A stretch of 64,000 bases of DNA from Gluconacetobacter diazotrophicus PA1 5 (GCF_000021325.1 NC_011365.1:2446001-2510000); one strand, 5' to 3'. Shown: positions 10,278-18,523, counted from the stretch's first letter. Program-made: numbers and translations. The notes: generated by a model from the sequence alone, not told the origin.

Positions 10278-10405
10278 CCCGCCCCACCCGTCCCGGAACC
10301 AGGACTCGGCGCCACCCGTATTCCCCCTTGCGCCACCCGGAAATGCTGGTATGTTCCGCGCCCAGACGACGCCCCTGCCCAACAGGGGCCACTCGTCCCT
10401 GCGCC

Positions 10406-10496
10406 GGAGAGATGGCCGAGCGGCTTAAGGCGCACGCTTGGAAAGCGTGTGTGCGTTAATAGCGTACCGTGGGTTCGAATCCCACTCTCTCCGCCA
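10406..10496 (+). tRNA. tRNA-Ser (anticodon GGA)
   Basis: Full cloverleaf with a long variable arm, as class II tRNAs have. The acceptor stem GGAGAGA pairs with TCTCTCC, the anticodon loop TTGGAAA carries GGA at 10440-10442, and the T-arm reads GGTTCGAATCC. The discriminator is G and CCA is encoded. The 3' end is the likely attachment site of the decayed element that follows. Confidence 0.97.
10487..10496 (+). repeat. Candidate attL: 3' end of tRNA-Ser
   Basis: The ten bases CTCTCCGCCA at the end of the tRNA gene recur in the same orientation at 11590-11599, bracketing an integrase remnant and an IS remnant. This is what integration into a tRNA 3' end leaves behind, but ten bases is short. 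Confidence 0.4.
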
Positions 10497-10610
10497 TTTA
10501 CTGATGACCGCCAGCGTCAAGCATTGACACACCCCCCGGAGATCTGCGGTTTTTCTGTCACGTGTTGCGACACGGAATGACAGCGAGATACGGGGAATGA
10601 CGCATATGGT

Positions 10611-10649
10611 GGGGGTAGTTCTGGGGGTAGCACGTGCTTGGCGGGGGTA
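10611..10649 (+). repeat. Three GGGGGTA repeats upstream of the integrase remnant
   Basis: GGGGGTA occurs at 10611, 10623 and 10643, directly before the integrase reading frame. G-rich direct repeats of this kind are common just upstream of P4-type integrase genes and probably serve as arm-type binding sites; that role is inferred. Confidence 0.4.
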
Positions 10650-10652
10650 TCG

Positions 10653-10860
10653 TTGTTAAGCGATGCCGCGATACGGCGGGCCAAGCCGCAGGACAAGACC
10701 TATAAGCTGTCCGATTCTGGCGGCCTTTTCCTTTTGATTCAACCGAATGGCTCTCGCCTGTGGCGGCTGGGGGGCGGACGGCGCTGGTCCAGCGCCAGCA
10801 GGCGGTCATGACCCTCGGCCGGTCGTATGCGGTCGCGGGCAAGTTGGCCGTCGCTTACGA
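10653..10860 (+). pseudogene. P4-type tyrosine integrase, N-terminal remnant
   Basis: From TTG at 10653 the translation starts LLSDAAIRRAKPQDKTYKLS and continues DSGGLFLLIQPNGSRLWRL. This is the signature N-terminus of P4-like integrases (arm DNA-binding domain, DUF4102). The frame then degenerates and stops near 10807. A neighbouring frame carries QRQQAVMTLGRSYAVAG, resembling the next integrase segment (...LTLGSYPAVSL...), so at least one frameshift plus internal loss is likely. The catalytic domain is absent. It sits directly downstream of tRNA-Ser, the usual position for such an integrase. Confidence 0.75.
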
Positions 10861-10878
10861 GCATAGCGCGGCCGCTGA

Positions 10879-11544
10879 TCCCCCGCCCTGGGCGTGCGCG
10901 CCGACGGCACGAAGGAGGTCCTCGGCCTGTGGATCGAGCAGAACGAGGGCGCCAAATTCTGGCTCCGCGTCATGAACGAACTGCGCCATCGCGGCGTCGA
11001 GGATATCCTGCTGGCCGTGGTCGACGGGCTCAAGGGGTTCCCGGACGCCATCCGTGCCGTCTTCCCCGATGCCCTGGTGCAAACCTGCATCGTTCATCTG
11101 CTGCGTCATTCGCTGGATTTCGTCGCCTGGAAAGACCGTAAATCCGTGGCCACGGCATTGAAGGATATCTACCGGGCGGTGGATGCCGAAGCCGGAAAAG
11201 CGGCCCTCGCCGCCTTTGCCGAAAGCGCCTGGGGCCGGAAATACGCGGCGATCGTCCAGTCCTGGGAGCGGGCCTGGGAAGAGGTCATACCCTTCTATGC
11301 CTTTCCCGCCGAAGTCCGGAAATTGATCTACACCACCAATGCCATAGAGGCGCTGAACGCCAAACTGAGGCGGGCCGTCCGGGCCAGGGGGCATTTCCCC
11401 AATGACGACGCGGCCCTCAAGCTTCTCTTCCTGGCCTTGAACCGGGCCGAGAAAGAATGGACTATGCCGCCAAGGGAATGGTCCATGGCAAAAGCACAGT
11501 TCGCCATTCTCTTCGGTGACCGCTTCGCCCGCGCCACCGTCTGA
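10879..11544 (+). pseudogene. Truncated IS256-family transposase
   Basis: About 220 C-terminal residues of a normally roughly 400-residue transposase: LGVRADGTKEVLGLW, VVDGLKGFPDAI, a CIVHLLRH motif and the conserved end segment YTTNAIEALNAKLRRAVRARG carrying the last catalytic Glu. An in-frame TGA at 10876 precedes the first recognisable residues and the N-terminal part with the first catalytic Asp is missing, so it cannot act alone. It follows the integrase remnant directly, which suggests a deletion joined the two. Confidence 0.85.
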
Positions 11545-11590
11545 TCAACAACGTAAACAACGCCTCGCACACGAAATTCCTGACAGTCCC
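10879..11590 (+). mobile_element. IS256-family element remnant (right part only)
   Basis: The 3' portion of an IS256-family (Mutator-type) element. It holds a transposase lacking its N-terminal half and, after its stop, a tail ending ACACGAAATTCCTGACAGTCCC, which looks like an IS256-group terminal repeat. No matching left terminus is visible before 10879. It belongs to a different subgroup from the complete element at 22857-24212. Confidence 0.7.
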
Positions 11591-11599
11591 TCTCCGCCA
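11590..11599 (+). repeat. Candidate attR: second copy of the tRNA-Ser 3' end
   Basis: CTCTCCGCCA, identical to 10487-10496 and directly abutting the IS256 remnant's end. If real, the element spans about 1.1 kb today. Chance identity or a relic of IS insertion cannot be excluded. Confidence 0.35.
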
Positions 11600-11646
11600 C
11601 GCCATACAAGGCTCTTAGCCGCAATATCGGATAGATATACCTTCCG

Positions 11647-12570
11647 TCAGGCGGCTGACCGCCGCGCGGCCATCGGCCATATGAACCACAGGCCGATCAG
11701 GACGAATATCGAGGCCACCGCCACGGTCAGGCCGATAGTGCGGGAACCGATGATGCGCGTGGCCACTACGTAGCTTTCCCCGGACAGGCCGAGGGCCAGC
11801 GGCACCAGCGCGGTTGCGGTCAGGCCCCCGCCGATGCGCAGAAGCCGTTCGGTGTTCTCGCCCGCCCAGACGATGCGGTGAAGCGCGGCCGGCATGATCA
11901 GCAGGATAACGGCCATCGCCACGCACAGCAGTGCCCCGCCGTGCACCAGGCGCGACGGGGCAGGAAGTTTCTCGAACGCGGTGGTCAGGACCATCGTGAG
12001 CTGGAACCCCAGAAGCGCCTGCGCGCCCGGCAGAATGACCCGTGCCTCGGTCAGCATCTGTTCGACCCGTGCATGCAGCGGGGCGACGTCGCACAGGTTC
12101 TGCTCCGCGCGTGCCGTCTGCCGTTCCGGGACACCGGTCCGTTGTCTCATCAGCATGCCTGCTCCGTACCAGCCGGCCAGGGCCGCGGCGGTCAGGCCCG
12201 TGCCGGCCATGATCCCTGTCCGGAGGCCGCCGCCCGTTATAGGGTCGGTCGCGATCGCGACATCCAGACCGAAGGCGGCGGCGAAGGGCAGCAGCGCCGC
12301 GGCGGCCAGGCGGCCGATCAGCATATGGATGCGCCCGGTGCTGCGGCCGTGCTCCGCGATGCGGTGAAACGCGGAAGGGGCGATCAGCAGGCCCACGGTG
12401 ACCAGCATCAGGCCCAGCGCCCCGGTCGCCATGATACGCGCGGGCGGGGGCAACGTATCGAACCGCTCCTGAAAGGCCGCTTGGTATTGAAAGCCGAGAA
12501 GAATCTGTGCGCCCAGGATCAAGGTGCGCGCCTCATCCAGCGCCGTCTTCACCCGGTCGTGCAGTGCCAT
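11647..12570 (-). CDS. Membrane protein with two tandem DUF6328-like domains
   Basis: 307 residues built as an internal duplication. The first half starts ALDEARTLILGAQILLGFQY and the second MLTEARVILPGAQALLGFQL; each continues to an (A)LHRI/FHRI segment and further membrane helices. Each half has about four hydrophobic segments (roughly eight in total). DUF6328 proteins usually carry one such unit, so this is a fused tandem form. Function unknown. A good ribosome binding site (GAGGACCTGAA) precedes the ATG. It follows the decayed tRNA-Ser insertion and is the last of a run of minus-strand envelope proteins. Confidence 0.75.
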   Translation of the reverse strand: MALHDRVKTALDEARTLILGAQILLGFQYQAAFQERFDTLPPPARIMATGALGLMLVTVGLLIAPSAFHRIAEHGRSTGRIHMLIGRLAAAALLPFAAAFGLDVAIATDPITGGGLRTGIMAGTGLTAAALAGWYGAGMLMRQRTGVPERQTARAEQNLCDVAPLHARVEQMLTEARVILPGAQALLGFQLTMVLTTAFEKLPAPSRLVHGGALLCVAMAVILLIMPAALHRIVWAGENTERLLRIGGGLTATALVPLALGLSGESYVVATRIIGSRTIGLTVAVASIFVLIGLWFIWPMAARRSAA

Positions 12571-12650
12571 TTCAGGTCCTCGGCGGCCTGCCGGGTGCGA
12601 CCCTCAGGTTTCTTCACCCGGCCGGTCCCGTTTCGATCGTCGGCCGGGAT

Positions 12651-13478
12651 CTAGAAAGCGTCCCGCTGCCGACTGCCGATCGCGCCGGACACGCAGGAAA
12701 TGAGGGCCCCGACAAGCATGGAAAAGAACGTATAGAGCGCGAAGGACGAGACGGCCTTCCGGGTGACATCGGCAATATGCCTGGCCTTTGCGACGGCGTC
12801 CTTTTCGCTGGCAATCGCCTGGTCCAGCCGTTTTCCCGCGTCCTCGGGCGAAATGCCCGTGCGGGCGGCGATCATCTGAACCAGATAATCGTGATCTGCC
12901 GGCGTGACGTCGCCGGTGGCGGCGGTGGCCAGGATCCGTCCCGCCTCGGATTTCACGTCCTGGCTGGAAGAGGACGTATTCGGCTGGGACGTGCGAAACA
13001 GGGTATCAAGCATGTAGTCGCTCGGATTCGAGGCCGCATGGGCGATCGCACCGGCGCCCAGGCTGCCCGCCGTCTGCGTGGCGGTCTTTCCCACGGACCA
13101 TGCGCTGGAACCCACCAGTCCGACGATCAGCACGGCGGCGACCGCCCAGGCGACGAAACCGGCCGCCGTGTCGCGAAAGGTGACCTCGTGACGATGAACG
13201 TCGCCCAGGGCGGGGCGCAGCCGACCGGCAAGATATCCCCCGAAGAACGAGGACACCCACTGCACGACGATCAGCCAGATGGCGGTCACCACGGTAAACG
13301 TCATGCCGGACGGGTTGTTTCCGGAAACAGGCGAAACCCACGCCAGGCCCAGACCCGAGCCAAGTGATAGAAGCATGATGGCCACTGCCGTTGCGACGAT
13401 GGCCCCCGCGAGAACGGCTGCCCACGATATCCCCGCACGCGGTGATACTGCAGCCACATCATCCCTTGCGATGGGCAT
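12651..13478 (-). CDS. Four-helix membrane protein ('PhnA-like' hypothetical)
   Basis: 275 residues. Three hydrophobic segments in the N-terminal half (about residues 15-45, 60-85, 105-125) are followed by a hydrophilic Ser/Asp-rich stretch of about 100 residues and a final helix near the C-terminus (ALYTFFSMLVGALISCVSGAIG). Similar proteins in rhizobia and acetic acid bacteria carry the uninformative name PhnA-like. The ATG at 13478 is chosen because conservation-like sequence (MPIARDDVAAVSPRAGISWA) begins there; longer frames upstream cover a separate small gene. Function unknown. Confidence 0.7.
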   Translation of the reverse strand: MPIARDDVAAVSPRAGISWAAVLAGAIVATAVAIMLLSLGSGLGLAWVSPVSGNNPSGMTFTVVTAIWLIVVQWVSSFFGGYLAGRLRPALGDVHRHEVTFRDTAAGFVAWAVAAVLIVGLVGSSAWSVGKTATQTAGSLGAGAIAHAASNPSDYMLDTLFRTSQPNTSSSSQDVKSEAGRILATAATGDVTPADHDYLVQMIAARTGISPEDAGKRLDQAIASEKDAVAKARHIADVTRKAVSSFALYTFFSMLVGALISCVSGAIGSRQRDAF

Positions 13479-13489
13479 GGCGGATTCTT

Positions 13490-13561
13490 TCAATGATAAA
13501 AGAGAAGAAGAAGAATGATGAGCGGAATGGGAACGCCCAGCAGCCAGAGCAGAATTGGCAT
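13490..13561 (-). CDS. 23-residue single-helix membrane microprotein
   Basis: Encodes MPILLWLLGVPIPLIILLLL followed by FYH and a stop. AGAAGGA lies seven bases before the ATG, an ideal Shine-Dalgarno spacing. Almost every residue is hydrophobic, with a central GVPIP hinge, so it is predicted to span the membrane once. It ends 11 bases before the start of the 275-residue membrane protein and is probably co-transcribed with it. Very short proteins with this LLGVPIP..ILL pattern occur in other alphaproteobacteria as far as I recall; no function is known. Confidence 0.6.
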   Translation of the reverse strand: MPILLWLLGVPIPLIILLLLFYH

Positions 13562-13663
13562 GGTATGATCCTTCTGTGAGGATTGTGCCAACGTGCCATC
13601 TTCTTCGAAGTTCAGTGAAAAATCCTGCCATTCATGAAAAGGCCTCCGCCGGACGCCGATGCG

Positions 13664-13837
13664 TCATGGGGGGCCGTCGAAGCCATAGTTGCCCTTGGCA
13701 CTGGGGCCGACATCGCCGTACCCGTGGCCACGGAATTTCTGCGTGCCGCGATCACCGTAATTGGGCCCGCAGGCCGCCAGCAGAAGCATGCCGGCCAGGG
13801 CCAGCACCGAAACCGTCTTCCCTGTATTGGTCGTCAT
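13664..13837 (-). CDS. Small lipoprotein, glycine-rich tail
   Basis: 57 residues with a lipoprotein signal (VLALAGMLLLAAC, lipobox LAAC) and a short hydrophilic mature part (GPNYGDRGTQKFRGHGYGDVG...) rich in Gly. AAAGGA lies at the right distance from the ATG at 13837, so this start is preferred over ATG codons further upstream (13843, 13885). The +2 residue is Gly, so outer-membrane sorting is likely. Function unknown; it lies in a run of small envelope proteins on the same strand. Confidence 0.65.
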   Translation of the reverse strand: MTTNTGKTVSVLALAGMLLLAACGPNYGDRGTQKFRGHGYGDVGPSAKGNYGFDGPP

Positions 13838-13931
13838 CGACATATCCTTTCGCACCGGCGGTGCGCCCACCACAGAGGCGGGCACATCCGGGCCGGGCGC
13901 GGTCTGGTTTCGAGGGTTTTTGACCCGGCCG

Positions 13932-14231
13932 TTATTGCGGGCTGTTATCGGGTTTCAGGATCGGGGGTGTCAGCATCCGATCCGCCTCATGCTCGCCCCG
14001 GGACACGTTCAGGGATGAAGGCGACGGGGGTGTTTTCGTGTGTGGAAGGTTGTCCCCCTGCTTCGAGCCAGCGGGCGGCGTGCCGGGTTTGTGCGTGTGG
14101 GTCCTGGAAGGCTGGGAGGATGGGCTTTGGTTATTCGTGCTGGACGGGGAGGTCGGGGCGGGCTGACCCCACGCCGCACCGCTACCCGCGACCAGGGCAA
14201 CTGAAAGGGGGACGAACAGAAACGCACGCAT
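13932..14231 (-). CDS. Small secreted Pro/Ser/Thr-rich protein
   Basis: 99 residues. A signal peptide (MRAFLFVPLSVALVAGSGAAWG) leads into a low-complexity chain dominated by Pro, Ser, Thr, Asn and His with no predicted fold. It is likely periplasmic or extracellular; no family recognised. Its composition resembles the 107-residue secreted protein at 40187. Confidence 0.55.
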   Translation of the reverse strand: MRAFLFVPLSVALVAGSGAAWGQPAPTSPSSTNNQSPSSQPSRTHTHKPGTPPAGSKQGDNLPHTKTPPSPSSLNVSRGEHEADRMLTPPILKPDNSPQ

Positions 14232-14409
14232 GGCTGTTCTCTTTACCTGTGTTCGAACAGAGGGTCAGCCGATGTTAACTCCCCGCGGCGCGATGGGTTC
14301 ACGTTTCCGACAACATTTTCGTGATTTCATGCGTCCATCGTGCGAAAACTGCGCGATATGGACAGGATATTCTCAAATAATATCCTCGCCGGAGTTGCGC
14401 GCGGCGGTG

Positions 14410-14589
14410 TCACATCTGACCCGTGCCGCGGAACAGCAGGAACAGCGCAACGATGATCAGGATGATCGGCAACAGGCCCAGCCCGTTGAAGCGCCCGCCC
14501 TGCCCGCCACCATACCAGCCCGAGCGAATACCGTAGCCGCCGCCCCCGATGGCGAAGATGATGAGGATGATCACGAGAAGGGTCAGCAT
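14410..14589 (-). CDS. 59-residue membrane protein with glycine-rich loop
   Basis: MLTLLVIILIIFAIGGGGYG starts the protein; a Gly/Tyr-rich linker (GIRSGWYGGGQGG) and a second hydrophobic helix (LGLLPIILIIVALFLLFRG) follow. GGAG lies seven bases before the ATG at 14589. This helix/Gly-linker/helix pattern is seen in unnamed small proteins of alphaproteobacteria. Function unknown. It is the first member of the minus-strand small-protein series after the PfpI gene. Confidence 0.6.
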   Translation of the reverse strand: MLTLLVIILIIFAIGGGGYGIRSGWYGGGQGGRFNGLGLLPIILIIVALFLLFRGTGQM

Positions 14590-14658
14590 CGGACAACTCC
14601 GCAGGAGGGAATCCCGTTAACACTTTATGGTTCGGATTGGATGCGCCGGCGGCGCCGG

Positions 14659-15219
14659 TTACAGCGCGTGCGCCGCCGGCGTGTCCGCGAACAGCGTGAT
14701 CATGGCCGAACAGAACGCCTTCAGGTCACCGGGATTGCGTGACGTGACCAGCGTTCCGTCCGTGACGACCGTCTCGTTCACCCATTGGGCGCCCGCATTG
14801 GTCAGGTCGGTCCGCAGGGACGGCCATGACGTCATGCGGTGGCCCGCCACGCCGCCTGCGTCGATCAGCGTCCATGGTCCGTGGCATATGGCGGCCATGG
14901 GCTTGCCGGACTCCACGAATTCCCGCACGAAGCGCACGGATTCCGCATCGATGCGCAGATGATCCGGATTCGTGGTGCCCCCCGGCAGGACCAGCCCGTC
15001 GAATTCCGACGCCGCCGCCTGGGCGACCGGGCGATCGACGTCATAGTGGCCAGCCGGATTGACATCCTCCTTCATGGCCTGGATCCGTCCGGTCTTCGGC
15101 GACACCAGGACGGTACGCGCCCCCGCATCGCGCAGCGCCTCGACCGGTTGCGTCAGTTCGACTTCTTCGACGCCGTCCGTGGCCAGTACGGCAATCGTTC
15201 TGCCATCCAACATTCCCAT
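14659..15219 (-). CDS. DJ-1/PfpI family protein (class I glutamine amidotransferase-like)
   Basis: 186 residues, the usual size. The nucleophile elbow reads MAAICHGPW with the conserved Cys, and the upstream motif DGLVLPGGTTNPDHLR fits the PfpI/YhbO-type branch. Members have been described as proteases, glyoxalases III or deglycases that limit glyoxal damage; which activity applies here is open. A Shine-Dalgarno sequence (GGAAGGA) precedes the start. It is divergent from the MFS gene at 15549 and heads a run of small stress-like envelope genes. Confidence 0.88.
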   Translation of the reverse strand: MGMLDGRTIAVLATDGVEEVELTQPVEALRDAGARTVLVSPKTGRIQAMKEDVNPAGHYDVDRPVAQAAASEFDGLVLPGGTTNPDHLRIDAESVRFVREFVESGKPMAAICHGPWTLIDAGGVAGHRMTSWPSLRTDLTNAGAQWVNETVVTDGTLVTSRNPGDLKAFCSAMITLFADTPAAHAL

Positions 15220-15548
15220 TGTCGTGGTCCTTCCTTGATCGGTTCGGTGGGACTTTCACGCCCCGCCCGGCCTGACTGGTGTCAGCGCCTCTCTCGGGGG
15301 CCATGTTCCCTCACATCGGTGTGAGAGCGGCACCGATGAAGAGGCGAGGGCCCGCACCGTTCCGAAGAGTACCCCGCACATTCCGGGATAGTGCCGATCA
15401 TCCTGGCCTGGCCGTTCCGTAGGCCGCGGATCCCCCTCGGGACCGTTCCCCTGGCTGCGCCGTCTGTAATGATGCGATCAAAGCCGGACAAGGTCCTTCT
15501 CTTCCTGTCGCTCGTCTCCGAAAAAACAAGAAAATACCGGAGGACGTC
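15220..15548. other. Divergent intergenic region, 329 bases
   Basis: Lies between the divergent PfpI-like and MFS genes and should hold both promoters. I see no convincing gene, tRNA or strong repeat. The only clear element is the Shine-Dalgarno sequence CGGAGGACGTC just before the MFS start. Confidence 0.5.
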
Positions 15549-16874
15549 ATGCTCGCAAGGCAACGCTGGCTGATCTGCAGTCTTCTTTTTGCCGCCACGA
15601 CCATCAACTATGTGGATCGTCAGGTCCTGAGCCTGCTGAAGCCGCTTCTGGAGAAAACATTCGACTGGACCGAGAAGGATTACAGTTATCTGGTGATTGC
15701 CTTCCAGGCCTGCTACATGCTCGGGTTCCTGTCTTTCGGCAAACTGGTCGACAGGATCGGGACACGTCTGGGCTATGCGGTCTGCATGGTGGTGTGGAGC
15801 GTGGCCTCGATCGGGCATGCCCTGGTCGGCGGAACGGTCAGCTTCGCGGCGGTACGCGGGCTTCTGGGATTTGGTGAATCCGGAAATTTTCCCTCGGCGC
15901 TGAAGGCGATTTCGGAATGGTTTCCCGCACGCGAGCGGACCCTGGCGGTGGGTATCGTGACGGCGGGGACCAGCATCGGGGCGATCATGGCGCCGGCGAC
16001 GGTGCCCTGGCTGGCGGTGACGTGGGGCTGGAAGGCGACGTTCATTATCACCGGCCTGTCCGGGTTCGTCTGGCTGGCGGTCTGGCTTTGTCTCTATCGC
16101 ATTCCCGAGGAGAAGGCGTCCCTCTCGCCGGAGGAACTGCGTTATATCCGCCAGGATACGAAACCGGACGCAATGCCGGTATTCGCGGGGCGGTGGATCG
16201 ACCTGCTCCGGATGAAGGTGACGTGGGCGTTCGCAATCGGAAAGTTCATGACGGACCCGATCTGGTTCTTCATCCTGTTCTGGCTGCCGTCCTATTTTTC
16301 CGACCGGTATCACCTCAACCTGCAGCATCTGGGGCTGCCGCTGATGGCCGTTTACCTGTCGACCTCGGTGGGCAGCGTCGGGGGGGGATGGCTGTCGTCC
16401 TTTCTGGTCCACAAGGGCTGGTCGGTGGCCCACGCCCGGCGGGCGGTCATGCTGCTGACGGCCCTGCTGGTCGTGCCGCTGGCATTTTCCGCGCAGGTCG
16501 GGGCGATGTGGCTGATGATCGGGCTCCTGAGCCTGGCCGCGGCGGCGCATCAGGGATGGTCGGCGAATATCTATTCCCTGCCGGCGGACCATTTCCCCAA
16601 GGAGATCATTGCCTCGGTCCAGGGCATCGGCGGCATGGCGGGGTCGATCGGCGGGATGCTGTTCCCGCTGGGGGTCGGTGTCCTGCTCGATCATTACCGG
16701 CACCTGCACAGGATCGAGGAAGGCTATGACATCCTGTTCGTCGTCTGCGGCGGTGCGTATCTGACGGCCTGGTGCATCATCCAGGTCCTGACCCGTGATC
16801 CGCCCAGGGGCCGGGTTCTGCCCGAACCCGGCAAGGGCCAGTCCCCGCCGTCCCCTTATGTCGGCGCGATCTGA
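15549..16874 (+). CDS. MFS transporter, anion:cation symporter (hexuronate/sugar-acid) type
   Basis: 441 residues with twelve hydrophobic segments. The N-terminal signature INYVDRQVLSLLKPLLEKTF and loop KLVDRIGTRLGY are typical of the ACS family (ExuT/GudP-like), which imports sugar acids and related organic anions. CGGAGG is well placed before the ATG. Its end overlaps the end of the convergent alcohol dehydrogenase gene by 19 bases. The substrate is inferred only from family: a sugar acid or carboxylate. Confidence 0.88.
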   Translation: MLARQRWLICSLLFAATTINYVDRQVLSLLKPLLEKTFDWTEKDYSYLVIAFQACYMLGFLSFGKLVDRIGTRLGYAVCMVVWSVASIGHALVGGTVSFAAVRGLLGFGESGNFPSALKAISEWFPARERTLAVGIVTAGTSIGAIMAPATVPWLAVTWGWKATFIITGLSGFVWLAVWLCLYRIPEEKASLSPEELRYIRQDTKPDAMPVFAGRWIDLLRMKVTWAFAIGKFMTDPIWFFILFWLPSYFSDRYHLNLQHLGLPLMAVYLSTSVGSVGGGWLSSFLVHKGWSVAHARRAVMLLTALLVVPLAFSAQVGAMWLMIGLLSLAAAAHQGWSANIYSLPADHFPKEIIASVQGIGGMAGSIGGMLFPLGVGVLLDHYRHLHRIEEGYDILFVVCGGAYLTAWCIIQVLTRDPPRGRVLPEPGKGQSPPSPYVGAI

Positions 16875-17887
16875 ATCTTGAGCACCTCCGGCCGGTCCCT
16901 GATCGTGTCGAAGGTCTGCTGGATATCGGCCAGCGGCACGACGGTGCCGATGAAGGGCGCCACGCGGAACCGGTCATGTACCAGAAGCGTCAGCGCGTCA
17001 TGGACATCCTGCCCCATGCCGGCCACAGATCCGGCCATCGACGTTTCCTTCAGGATCATGTCGACGATGCCCACGGGCACGGTGGCGTCCGGCCCGGTCA
17101 GGCCGAACGCCGCCACATGGCCGCCCGGGCGGATCAGGTCGAACGCACGCGCATACAGTGCCGGCACGCCCACGCTTTCGATCACGATATCGGCGCCGCG
17201 GCCGCCGGTATGGGCGCGCACGATGTCCTGCATCCGGTCGGGATCGGTCACCACCACGTCGGCCCCGGCCTCCGCCGCCAGCCGCGCGCGCTCGGGCGAC
17301 AGTTCGACGACGATGATCGGCGCGGCCCCGGCCAGCCGCATCATCTGGACGTGCAGGTTGCCGATCGGCCCGGCCCCCAGGATCACGACCGACTGCCCGA
17401 AGGTCGCGCCCGCCTTGCGCGCGGCGCGCACGACACAGGAAACGGGTTCGGTCAGGGCCAGGATTTCAGCCGCCACGCCGGCCGGCGCCGGGACGATCTG
17501 CCGCGCCGGAATCGCGACATATTCGGCGAAGGCGCCGTCACGATGGATGCCGACCTGCCACGCCGCCCGGCAATTGAGCACCTCGTTGCGCCGGCAGTAG
17601 AAGCAGTGGCCGCATCCCACATTGATGTCGGCCACGACCCGTTGTCCCGGCTCCAGGCCGGTGACGCGCTCGCCCATCCGCGCGATCGTCCCCGTGAATT
17701 CGTGACCGGGGACCAGCGGCAGCCGGTCGGCCGCGTAGTGGCCTGCGAAAATATGCAGGTCGGTGCCGCATATACCGCAGCGATCGACCTTGACCAGCAC
17801 GTCGTCGGGGCCGACCGGGGGAAGCAGCACGGCCCTGACTTCGAACCTGTGGGGGGCGACCAGGACGGCCGCGCGCATCGTATCCAT
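16856..17887 (-). CDS. Zinc-dependent medium-chain alcohol/polyol dehydrogenase
   Basis: About 343 residues. Catalytic-zinc motif CGICGTDLHIFAGHY, structural-zinc cysteines in CGHCFYCRRNEVLNC, and the NAD-binding VVILGAGPIGNLHVQ place it among sorbitol/threonine-dehydrogenase-like MDR enzymes that oxidise a secondary alcohol with NAD(P)+. The ATG at 17887 follows AAGGATATC; a GTG at 17902 directly after the upstream stop is an alternative. It follows the truncated sugar ABC permease gene with no gap and was probably in one operon with it, suggesting oxidation of the imported sugar or polyol. Confidence 0.9.
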   Translation of the reverse strand: MDTMRAAVLVAPHRFEVRAVLLPPVGPDDVLVKVDRCGICGTDLHIFAGHYAADRLPLVPGHEFTGTIARMGERVTGLEPGQRVVADINVGCGHCFYCRRNEVLNCRAAWQVGIHRDGAFAEYVAIPARQIVPAPAGVAAEILALTEPVSCVVRAARKAGATFGQSVVILGAGPIGNLHVQMMRLAGAAPIIVVELSPERARLAAEAGADVVVTDPDRMQDIVRAHTGGRGADIVIESVGVPALYARAFDLIRPGGHVAAFGLTGPDATVPVGIVDMILKETSMAGSVAGMGQDVHDALTLLVHDRFRVAPFIGTVVPLADIQQTFDTIRDRPEVLKIQIAPT

Positions 17888-17902
17888 GATATCCTTCGTC
17901 AC

Positions 17903-18523
17903 CTATTTGACGACGCGCATCTTCGACCGGTCGATGGTGGTCGCGATGGCGGTGATCAGCACAAGACCGAAGAAAATCTGCTGTCCCGTCGCGGGAATGT
18001 TCAGATAGAGCATGCTGGCGCGTACCACCGCCACGATCAGCGCGCCGATCAGCGTGTTCAGCACGCCGCCCACGCCCTCGGTCAGTGGCGTGCCGCCCAC
18101 CAGCACGGCCACGATCGCCGGCAGCAGAAACCCCTCCGCCAGGGTCGGCGATCCGCCCGACAGCCGGACCGAGAACATCACCCCGGCGATGGCGGCGAAC
18201 ATGCCGGACAGCGCGAAGGCCAGGATCTTGTAGCGGCCGACGCGGATGCCCGACGCGACCGCCACCGGTTCGGCCGTGCCGATCGCCTTGAAGATACGCC
18301 CCGCCGTCATCCGCGTCTGGACGAACCAGGCGATGGCGCCAGGGACGAGGGCGACCAGCAATTCGTGCGGCACGCCCGCGCTGCGCCCCACCATCCAGCC
18401 GAAGGCATGGCGGCGCATTTCGGCATCCATGTGCAGCGCCCGCTGGCCCGAGGCGAACTGGGCCACCGACAGGGCGATGCCGCCCACCGCCAGTGTCGAA
18501 ATGAAGGACGGCACCAGCGCCAC
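17903..18523 (-). pseudogene. Sugar ABC transporter permease (RbsC-like), N-terminus lost
   Basis: About 206 residues of a normally roughly 320-residue RbsC/XylH-type inner-membrane permease. Conserved segments remain: PSFISTLAVGGIA, FKAIGTAEPVAVASGIRVGRYK (the EAA-like loop), LSGMFAAIAGVMFSVRL and TEGVGGVLNTLIGALIV. Everything upstream of PSFISTL, at least two helices, is missing because the sequence changes into an aldehyde dehydrogenase on the other strand at about 18510-18530. No ATPase or binding-protein gene is nearby. Almost certainly non-functional. Confidence 0.85.

Noticed and set aside
8427-10382. 651-codon minus-strand frame opposite lepA
   Set aside because: Antisense shadow of lepA, His/Gln/Arg-rich with no recognisable fold.
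10760-10975. 71-codon plus-strand frame downstream of the integrase remnant
   Set aside because: It crosses from integrase debris into the IS remnant in the wrong frame. Only a short part resembles integrase, so it is counted as part of the pseudogene.
18246-18509. Apparent N-terminal extension of the aldehyde dehydrogenase
   Set aside because: These codons are antisense to the ABC permease coding sequence and do not resemble an aldehyde dehydrogenase N-terminus, so the gene is truncated, not extended.
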